Assembly (NCBI GenBank): GCA_009602725.1
Contig: WELB01000112.1
Coordinates: forward strand, 428,819 to 456,116
Length of the DNA: 27,298 nucleotides
DNA from: Spirogloea muscicola
Taxonomy: Eukaryota; Streptophyta; Zygnematophyceae; Spirogloeales; Spirogloeaceae
Direction: 5' to 3'
Shown: piece after piece, positions 20,418 to 27,298 of the stretch
Position numbering within the stretch: position 1 is the stretch's first letter
How the letters are laid out: the number at the start of each line of letters is the position of its first letter
Made by a program: the position numbers and the translations under genes
Notes under the pieces: model-generated
What the model was told of the DNA's origin: nothing
The model's input: the letters and a program-made list of their open reading frames with translations, nothing else
The model's database searches: none

Positions 20418-20692
20418 CTAGTATCCCCGAGAGAGCACATGCATGTCTGACAAGCTAAGCTGAGGAGCCAGACCACCACCACGGAAGCCATCAGCCTGGG
20501 CTACTGCACGCCCAGCACGCTGGTGTATCGCAAGTGCCCTGGAAGCGTCGTTCTCGTCACGGGCTGCTGACCCGACGCCACCGAGCAGGTCGGCCAAGTC
20601 AGTAGGGCCTCGCCGTCGAAGAAGGGCTCGCCCATTGAGAATATGGGCTGGAACAGCCAGCCCAAAAAAGAATGAACAGAGTACAAGAAGAG
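20418..20692 (-). mobile_element. Minus-strand retroelement 3'-end copy with hairpin module
   Basis: On the minus strand the order is hairpin module (CATTCTTTTTGGGCTGGCTG, TTCCAGCCC, AATGGGCGAGCCC; 20624-20692), then a body whose last codons read LSLSDMHVLSRGY. These correspond to LSDLRLLTRTY at the end of the ORF at 14005-14913. The order module-then-tail is the same as in the plus-strand copies. Confidence 0.6.
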
Positions 20693-20775
20693 GGGGGGGG
20701 AAGCCAGGCGAAGCCCTAAGGCGAAGCAGCAGAAATGACAAGCACACAAGAAAAAACAAAGCAGCTACTAACCAC

Positions 20776-20832
20776 TCAGTAACCCCTGCTAAGCGGGTTA
20801 CTGAGCGGGTCAGCTTAGCAGCAGGTGACGTA
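20776..20832. repeat. Short inverted retroelement-tail remnant
   Basis: ACTCAGTAACCCCTGCTAAGC is the reverse complement of the tail ending at 13940. It is followed by GGGTTACTGAGCGGGTCAGC, so the two halves form a small inverted repeat around GCTAAGC. Confidence 0.5.
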
Positions 20833-20984
20833 CATTTGTCCAATGTGCTTGCCTTTGTACTTGGCCACACATGGCCTCCCCATCGCTTAATATACACGCA
20901 TTTTCCTGCTAAGCAGGCGCTCCCCACCCTGCATCCAGCCCCCGGCCCTCCCCTCGCTCCGCTCCGCACACGGCCCTGTCCCNG

Positions 20985-21999
20985 CTGGGGCAGATGCTGC
21001 TGCAGGACAAGGTGCTGCGCGAGGCGGTGCTGCCCGAGTCCGCGCTCGGCGCCGACCTCTACCTCTCCTCCGTCGCCACCATCACCGACGTCGAGATGTC
21101 CGGCGACCTCCAGGTTGCCAAGGTGTTTGTCTCCGTGTACGCCGACGAGCGCGGCCAGGACATCGCCATGGAGGGCCTCCGCGCCAAGGCGGGCTACGTC
21201 CGCACCGGCCTGGGCCGCCGCATGCGCCTGCGCATGACGCCGGAGGTGCGCTTCATCAAGGACGACTCGCTGGAGCGTGGCGCCAGGGTGAGGGCCTGCA
21301 ACGCACCCCACCCCTTCCCCTGCCGCTTCCTGGTCCTTCGTGGTCGATGCTGCTGCCGTGGGCCCCTCGCTGGAGCCTCGCCTTGGCGAGCTGCAGTTGC
21401 CAGCAGTTGCCCTCGCAGTAGCTCGTAAGAAGGCCGTGGTGGGGTAGGTCGGTCAGTAACGTAGCTCCAAGGCCGACACCTGCTACACCACTTTTGGACC
21501 TACCCAGCGAGCATCACCGCTTGCTACCCTTGGGAGGCACTTTCTGCTCATGTCGACCAGCTCATCGTGTACATGTGTGTGCAACAGCACTCAAGTCCTC
21601 TAATGGAGTGTGCGGCTTCTTCCACAGGTGCTGTCTATATTGTCCAGATTGAAAGATGAAAGGGAAAAGAAAGAGCGCGGAGGGCTTGAGCATGATGCTA
21701 CGGTCGGTGAAAAGGATGACTTTGTTTCTGAAGATGTGAACCATGTGGATTACGATGCGGACGAAGATGGTTACTTGGATGAGGATGAGGATGAGGATGT
21801 CAGTCAAGTAGCGCGTATCAAGAGGCGAACATTACGTAAAGCAAATTCAGGGGAGTCAACAAGAGTACATGATACGAAAAAGGGAGTGCAATTTGTGTGG
21901 AGAGATGGAAAGGACAAGGAGGCTCAGCCAACATCAGATGTGACTGATGACGAACACTTTGATACAGATGATGACAGGAATATTATATACATCAAGTAG
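20985..21999 (+). CDS. RBFA: Ribosome-binding factor A (RbfA), probably plastid-targeted; N-terminal exon not found
   Basis: RbfA binds the small ribosomal subunit late in its maturation (16S rRNA processing); a nuclear algal copy would act in plastid or mitochondrion. Exons are 20985-21287 and 21628-21999, with a 340-bp GT-AG intron (GTGAGG...CCACAG), frame kept. The KH-type domain shows DKVLREAVLPES, SSVATITDVEMSGDLQVAKV, FVSVYADE and LGRRMRLRMTPEVRFIKDD, which is the canonical RbfA core, then VLSILSRLKDER. The C-terminal 90 residues are a charged, D/E-rich tail (DYDADEDGYLDEDEDEDV). The frame begins next to an undetermined base (20983). The helix expected before LGQMLLQDK and the transit peptide are missing, so at least one upstream exon lies unseen, possibly beyond the retroelement copy at 20418-20692. 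Confidence 0.88.
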
Positions 22000-22432
22000 G
22001 CACTACCAGTCTATGCCACCATGGCATGGTCACATCGCCTGACTCATTGAAGCTGTCACCATTACATGACAGACTCTACTCTTTGCTGCAAGGGCGTGCC
22101 TTGTGTCTAGGTGGTCGAAGCTTCACATCGAAAAGGTGATATGCACATGCTGCTACTTAGGCTTGACTATGGCAAGCATGGCCTTTTCAGATCAGTAGAC
22201 TTCGAGGTGAGAGCCCGAATATCCAAAATTTAAGTACTTAAAAACTCACTTAGTAATATAGATGATCCAGCTTGCTGGTGCGGGTCTAGTGGGTCAGGGG
22301 TTAAAGAATCAGGGTTTTGGGGATGGGGATATTGGCTAAACCCGAAAACTTCATAGTCAACAAGGCTTGCACTGGTTGTGCATTTGAAACACCCTTTCAA
22401 TATCAGAGCAAAGCAGGGTTGAGGAATTAGCA
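22000..22432. other. Subtelomeric spacer without a gene
   Basis: Composition drops from GC-rich towards AT-rich. It contains a small palindromic AT stretch (AATTTAAGTACTTAAAAA, near 22228) and degenerate G-rich words (CAGGGTTTTGGGGATGGGG, near 22310) that may be decayed telomere repeats. No coding frame. Confidence 0.5.
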
Positions 22433-22500
22433 ATTGGGGACTGGGGATTGGGGATTGGGGATTGGGTTTAGGGTTTAGGGTTTAGGGTTTAGGGTTTAGG
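22433..22500 (+). repeat. Interstitial telomere tract (variant heptamers, then TTTAGGG)
   Basis: Heptamers stay in strict 7-base register: ATTGGGG, ACTGGGG, ATTGGGG twice, a 6-base ATTGGG, then four TTTAGGG and a partial TTTAGG ending at 22500. The orientation (G-rich on the plus strand) is that of a right-hand chromosome end. Unrelated viral-type coding sequence starts at the next base. Confidence 0.95.
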
Positions 22501-22775
22501 CCATTCACAGGGACCAGTGGGACATAATAGGAGTGTGTGCGTTTGGCCCCTATGGCAAGCAGTGTGTCCACATACACGTGCTATTTGTTGCAGAGGAGTG
22601 GAGAAGGAGAGGATTTGGAACGCACATGCTAAGAGAGGTCTCTCGAAGAGGGTCTAATGTTACGCTCTCTATAACATTTGATAGCACACACCTTCTGCGG
22701 TTTTACAGCAGATATGCTGAGCCAGTAGAGGTAGACGCAGATAGGGGCATAATAGTTATGGGCATACGCGCCTGA
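22500..22775 (+). pseudogene. GNAT-family acetyltransferase, viral type, N-terminus cut off by telomere repeats
   Basis: The frame is open from 22500 to the stop at 22775, about 91 codons, with an in-frame stop in the telomere repeat immediately upstream and no suitable start codon. It reads WDIIGVCAF (beta strand), VLFVAEEWRRRGFGTHMLRE (the R-x-x-G-x-G acetyl-CoA motif A of GNAT enzymes) and LLRFYSRYAEPVEV (C-terminal strand region). A full GNAT is commonly 140-190 residues, so roughly the first half is missing. Its 3' end overlaps the convergent helicase stop by about 20 bp, as in compact viral genomes. Substrate unknown. Confidence 0.65.
22694..22718 (+). repeat. 25-bp perfect direct repeat, copy 1
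   Basis: It is identical base for base to 26309-26333 (core GCGGTTTTACAGCAGATATG). It lies in the acetyltransferase remnant, where it reads LRFYSRYA, a different frame from the second copy. Confidence 0.9.
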
Positions 22776-25700
22776 AGTAAGTGCCATCGTCCCTCTCTAT
22801 AGCAACAACAGAGTTATGGGGAAAGTTGTGCCACCTACGGATAGGGTCCTTCATCTTTATGACTGGAAGCTTGTGCCAAGGTATTTCCTTCCCTATGAGC
22901 CAGCCTATCTCCTCATCTGTAGCAAAGCCTGTGCTTGGGCACCATCGAGTTGTTTACAGGGTCCACGTCTAGCTCCGACTGCAAGAAGACGTTTGCGCTG
23001 TCCTCTGGCTCAATCTCGTCTATAATCTTGCCTATAATGTCATCAGAATGGCTCCTGATTATTATTATGTTGCCAGAGGTCTCTTGCAAAATTGTGCCCT
23101 GGTATCCCGATCTCTGTGCCTGGCCTTCACCAGAGTTTATGTGCCTCCTTATCTCTACTAGCAGGTAGGCAATAGACCGCTTATCGCACACCCTCTCAGT
23201 GTAGTCAATAAAGGAGTGTGAAGGTCTTAGCCTTATGAGGGTGTCCATTACATGACCGATTCTACGAGCCTGCAATATCTAAGGAGATCAGCGGTCAAAT
23301 CTGGTGGCCTTACTTCTTCTGATATTATCTTGCGCAAGATTACGGGGTCACCTCTGGACCGCGTTATGAAGCCGTAGGCAAGGGCAAACATCTGCTTGTT
23401 AACGTTTCTTCTCTGGATCTCGCTGAGTCTTCCGAAGGCCTCTTCCATCATATTATTGCGTACATACCCATGCCCACAACTACGCTGTCAATATGCTTAA
23501 TGATGCTGCTTATAGGGCCACAACTGTTGCTCTCAGGTTTGCCAGCTATGTTGTCAACAAAAGCGCGTATATGAGCGAGATCTACCTTCTTTATAGACTT
23601 TATATTTTTACCTCTCCTGACGTACCTCCGGTCCTTAACAGACATGTTAAAGTCCTCAATATTGCGCAGGCGTAGCCTCATGTCCCCGTCTATAACAGAT
23701 ATTACCCCATACACAGGGCACTCATCTACGTGATCCATCAGATTGCTGACTAGATCCCTGTAGCTATCTAAGACTTCCTGCTCCTCGTGTACCTTAAGGG
23801 TTCTCCACACACCATCACAGAAGCCCCTTTGTCTTTCCACCGGGTCTCCTAGGTACAGGCTTAGAGCTTGTGTATGAACTCTCGAGGTCACGATACCACA
23901 GCAGGTGGTAGACGACATCTCCTATGCGCGCATATACCGTGCTTATGTGCTGGAGGATGTAGGACAGGCCGTTTGTAATGCAGTGTTCCAGGAGCTCAAT
24001 CTTCTTCTTTACAGGCATGAACCTGAACATGCTCACTACTTCGCAACGAGTAGAGCCTACCAAGAAGCCCTCTGGGAAGTTGTCAACCTCTCTCTCGGCG
24101 CCTGGCTCAGCTGCTCCCAGGGGAGGGAGTGTAACGTATGGAAGAGACGGGTCCTTCACCGTAAAGACCGTGTTGCCGTAGGCCCTTAGATAGAGGCCAT
24201 CAGCAACCTGTGTGTTGCTTGTTATTATCCTGCATATTGCCTCATTGCATACAATGGGGTGAATGTTAGCGTTATCAGAGAGGATGTCTATGTCTCCCAA
24301 AGGCTTGCTCGTAAGAGCAAGCCGCTTGATTATGTCTGAGATGTGATGTTGTATGTAAGCTGCTGAGAACGTCCTAAAATCTGTGGTAGCAACAGCGCTC
24401 TTATTTATCAGGCAATATCTGTCTACAGCGTGATCAATCATAGCCTTCTCTACACGCTGGATATCTGCCTGCTTTTTCTGGCATATCTGGAGCTTTATGA
24501 TGTCTATGCTGCTCTCTGGTCTCTCCTGCAGGACAGAAGCATGTATGTATATGTCTACACGCCTCTCTTCTGGGAGGAGTGCTGTATGGGAGCCGTTTCT
24601 AACAACCCTCCCAACAGCCTGGTTTATGGGCGAGTCATTCCAATGGGGCGTAATGCAGTGGAACTGGCGGACGTTGAGCAGCGTTATAGATTCTCCGATT
24701 ACCTTGCTGCCTAACAGCACCCGGACATAATCCCCGTGCTTATTCAGCTCTGAGTTGAATCCGTCTAGCCTCTCGGTGTTGTTTGGGGATATATCAGCGC
24801 TCCCGACGCACAGCGTGTACCTCTTTTTTGGCACTAATTTAGACGGGTCTTCGCCTACATAAAGCTCGTATCCGTGCCTCTCCAAGACACACGCCAAGAG
24901 TAGGAGCCCTGATCCTCTTACCTCTTCTACGAAGACAAATGCGTTGCCTTCCGACCTCTCTAGAGCGGCAATTAGTGCGCTGTATTTAGAGCTGGAGCTT
25001 CGTAACCCATCGCCAGACAAGTGGTGTACAAAATCAGGTATCACGCTGTGCTTCACGTACCTGATCTCCCTTGTCTTGCCGGTTGATATGGGTGTTATCA
25101 TGCTGGCATGCCTTGTCCTCCTCATCTTTGATGCAATAAGACCTCTCCCGTAGGTGCCATCTTCAAAGCAGAACAGGGATATGTGGGTCAGAGACCTGTA
25201 TATATCCTTAGGGATCCCTCTAGCCACCTCTCTCGAGTAAACCCTGCTTTGGTGGTCTATCATGTCTGATGCGCACACAGGGAGATCAGGTATAAGACCG
25301 TCCGTGCCCATGTAAACCGAATATGGCTTGTTGCGTATGAATGGGTTGTAAAATGTTATCCCTGCTAGGTTGTTTATGGGCTCCCTGAAGTAGTTGCACA
25401 TCCCAAGGAGAGACATAAGCTGGTCCGAGTTGTCTGTCATGGGAGTTGCTGTCGCAATTATTACCCTTGTATCAGGGCAGGTCCTGAGAAGCCTGAGTAC
25501 ACAGCCATAAACGTTCTTCTCCTCGCTCCCGTATCGGACATTGTGTGCCTCGTCCAAGACAAGTATCTTGCTAGAGTATGATGATACAAGATCCTCGTCA
25601 GACATTGCCATTATCTGATTTGACAGGGATATATAGTGCTTCATGCTAAAGATAGACTCGTCCCACTCGTGCCTTCTTGACGACATCTTGCGGTACCTCC

Positions 25701-26010
25701 TGATCTGCTCTAAGAAGTTGTCTGTTCCAGACTCGCCTTTCGTTACAATCACGCACCTCTTGCCGTCGTGCAGGTAGTGGTCTACAGCAACAGCTATGCA
25801 TGCTATGGACTTGCCTGACCCCAAGTGGTGGAAGAGAATGAGCGACTTGTAGGGCGTGTACGGAGACATAAATCTCCTAACGAATTCCTGGTGATCGTAG
25901 AGGCCATCAGGGTTGCGGAGGTTTCTAAGCTCTAGCTTTTGCGCTATGAGAAATTGAAAGCTCTTATCCTCTATGCTAGGGTAAAGGTCCATAGTGACAA
26001 GATTTGTCAT
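22756..26010 (-). pseudogene. Giant-virus D6/D11-like (VETF/NPH-I type) SF2 helicase, frameshifted
   Basis: The homologues are transcription factor/termination ATPases packaged in NCLDV virions. The first 700-odd residues are intact: Walker A GSGKS (64-68), DEAHN (153-157), TATPM (187-191), VLLGSKVIGESITLLNVRQF (motif V region) and QAVGRVVRNGSH (464-475, motif VI with the family's GSH..L.P extension). After that the reading frame changes near 23880, 23460, 23280 and 22930, each time with coding-like sequence resuming at once, for example GVWRTLKVHEEQEVL and MDTLIRLRPSHSFIDY. It ends at 22756. The pieces together span about 1,080 codons, which fits phycodnavirus/mimivirus-type members of about 1,000-1,100. 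There are no in-frame nonsense codons between shifts. The start may be 26010 or 25992. Confidence 0.88.
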
Positions 26011-26046
26011 GTCAGCGCCATAACAAGTCCGAGTAGGTCAATTTGG
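26011..26046. promoter_or_regulatory. 36-bp gap between divergent viral genes
   Basis: The helicase (minus) and capping enzyme (plus) start codons face away from each other across only 36 bp. Any viral promoters must overlap the coding starts. I see no recognised viral early or late promoter motif. Confidence 0.4.
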
Positions 26047-27226
26047 ATGGAAGAGGCCTTGGACATGCTCCGCAGACTCTTGCAAGCAGGTCTAGATCCG
26101 GAGGAGGTAGAACTAGAGGCACGAATACGTTGGCAAATAGTTAGCGAAAGGTCCGTAGAATGCCTTATAAGAAGTGGCATCTGTACCTGGAGCATAGCAA
26201 CATACGCAGAGAGAAAGAGGCTGTCAAAAACCAACAGGAAATGCACCTACCGCCATCGTAGCGCGGGCGTTGTCCCAGAGAGCACAAGGCTTGCCGAGCG
26301 AGAGAGGATCTGCGGTTTTACAGCAGATATGCTTGGTGTTCTTGATGTCTCCGATGAGGTTGTGTGCAAGTCCTCTATATTAAGAGCAGAGGCACCAAGA
26401 ATCTGGTGTACCATGCATGTAAGCACAGAGATGAGTGTGCCCTCAATGTTAGATTCCCTGTCTAGTGTGGATAAGACGGTATCAACTAGGCTCAGAGGAG
26501 AGGTACTAGGATACTGGGTAGACATAACGCTGACTGCTGAGTCAGACCCCCGTGTAGAGGTAGAGGCTCCAGACAGCAAGCTAGCTGACGGATCTAGCAT
26601 GATACGGGCTATAGAGGTGGTTTGCTGTGCGCTTCAAGAGTCACCGGCTTTTGTTCAAAGGTTCGACTGGATTACGGCAAGACACCTTGTGAACTCCAAT
26701 ATAGGGAGTAGATATCAGAGGCCAGTAACAATGACCTTAAGAGAGCTTAAGATGATCTTTAGCGGAAGCTGGGTAGTGACGCCAAAGGTTGATGGGGTAA
26801 GATGCTTTGTGATATCTATTGAGAGGGACATCTTCTCAGTAGATCTAAGGGATAACGTGAGATATGTGTGCAGCCTCGAGTGTACACAGGGAGATGCGCT
26901 AGGGACGACTATCCTTGACTGTGAACACCTGGGAGATGTGTATTATGTGATAGACATAGAATTGTACAGGGGGAGGTATGTAGGCAAGCGTAACCTTGAT
27001 ACAAGGCTCGGCCACATAGACGATGTATTAGATAATTTCCCGCCGACAGATTAGCTAAGAAGCCACACAGAACGTTCAAATCTCTGGAAGATCTGAGCTG
27101 CATGTACAGGAGCTTCAACAGATCTTATGCAATAGACGGCCTGGTTTTTGTTGACAAAAAGAAGGGCTACACACAGCAGGCAGTAAAGTGGAAGGAGCAC
27201 AACACTGTAGACTTAGAGGTCATTAT
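26047..27226 (+). pseudogene. Giant-virus mRNA-capping enzyme (RNA triphosphatase + guanylyltransferase), frameshifted and truncated by telomere
   Basis: It would remove the 5' gamma-phosphate of viral mRNA and add GMP. The start ATG at 26047 avoids overlap with the divergent helicase. Residues 1-190 look like a triphosphate-tunnel metalloenzyme domain with two acidic strands, VELEARI (21-27) and VEVEAPD (170-176), plus YWVDITLT. The guanylyltransferase begins about 205, with the lysine nucleotidyl motif TPKVDGVR (K247) and a motif III/IIIa-like TTILDCEHLGDVYYVIDIEL. A one-base frameshift near 27040-27050 makes a stop at 27052-27054. In the next frame the conserved motifs IV and V follow (IDGLVF, AVKWKEHNTVD). 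The gene is then cut at 27226 by TTTAGGG repeats. The rest of the guanylyltransferase (OB-fold) and any methyltransferase domain are lost. Confidence 0.88.
26309..26333 (+). repeat. 25-bp perfect direct repeat, copy 2
   Basis: It is identical to 22694-22718. It lies in the triphosphatase part of the capping enzyme, where it is read as CGFTADML. Confidence 0.9.
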
Positions 27227-27298
27227 TTTAGGGTTTAGGGTTTAGGGTTTAGGGTTTTAGGGTTTAGGGTTTAGGGTCTAGGGTCTAGGGTCTAGGGT
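27227..27298 (+). repeat. Telomere array at the window end
   Basis: It consists of six TTTAGGG units, one TTTTAGGG (27255-27262) after the fourth, then three TCTAGGG units (27277-27297) and a T. The G-rich strand runs 5' to 3' towards the window end, as at a right chromosome terminus. Whether the array continues beyond the window is not visible. Confidence 0.95.

Noticed and set aside
22756-26010. Host SNF2/chromatin helicase
   Set aside because: The motif VI context (QAVGRVVRNGSH..LLP), the absence of introns, the neighbouring capping enzyme and the compact overlapping layout fit NCLDV D6/D11-type proteins instead.
27230-27298. CRISPR-like or satellite array
   Set aside because: The repeats are contiguous 7-mers of plant/algal telomere type with no spacers.

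Overview
The window looks like one end of a nuclear chromosome from a green alga, most plausibly a trebouxiophyte (lichen-alga or Coccomyxa-like). This is an inference from plant-type telomere heptamers (TTTAGGG), GC-rich multi-exon genes with short introns, a plant-type C2/EF-hand phosphatidylserine decarboxylase, a plant-like EF-1 alpha, and a plastid-type RbfA. Nothing in the sequence names the species.

Positions 1-3265 hold the 3' part of a multi-exon GT92 (DUF23, plant galactan-synthase-like) glycosyltransferase gene. Positions 3266-5870 are a repeat graveyard: retroelement 3' ends, a recurrent GGCTGGC...GCCAGCC hairpin, a foldback element, and a pogo/Tigger-like terminal-inverted-repeat element (4387-4927) whose centre carries a head-to-head telomere-like palindrome. 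Two divergent, intact housekeeping genes follow: TMEM208/SND2 on the minus strand (4 exons, 6415-7544) and a 19-exon phosphatidylserine decarboxylase on the plus strand (7800-12968, 641 codons).

A second repeat block (about 13200-15200) contains a short telomere tract next to the 5'-truncated C-terminal ORF of a non-LTR retrotransposon. It is followed by a 90-residue single-pass membrane protein (15409-15681), a gene-poor stretch, the intact intronless EF-1 alpha gene (18529-19872), another minus-strand retroelement tail, and a two-exon RbfA gene lacking a recognisable N-terminus (20985-21999).

From 22433 the character changes. Telomere-like heptamers run straight into a 4.7-kb block of less GC-rich, compact, intron-free, densely packed genes of nucleocytoplasmic large DNA virus (giant virus) type. 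These are the C-terminal part of a GNAT acetyltransferase, a D6/D11-type (VETF/NPH-I-like) SF2 helicase broken by several frameshifts, and a divergently placed mRNA-capping enzyme (RNA triphosphatase plus guanylyltransferase). The capping gene is cut in mid-domain by the terminal TTTAGGG array that ends the window. The viral block is therefore bracketed by telomere repeats in the same orientation. That is what is expected if viral DNA was captured at a broken or exposed chromosome end and then re-capped by telomerase, and it resembles telomere-targeted viral integration. This boundary is the most interesting part of the window.
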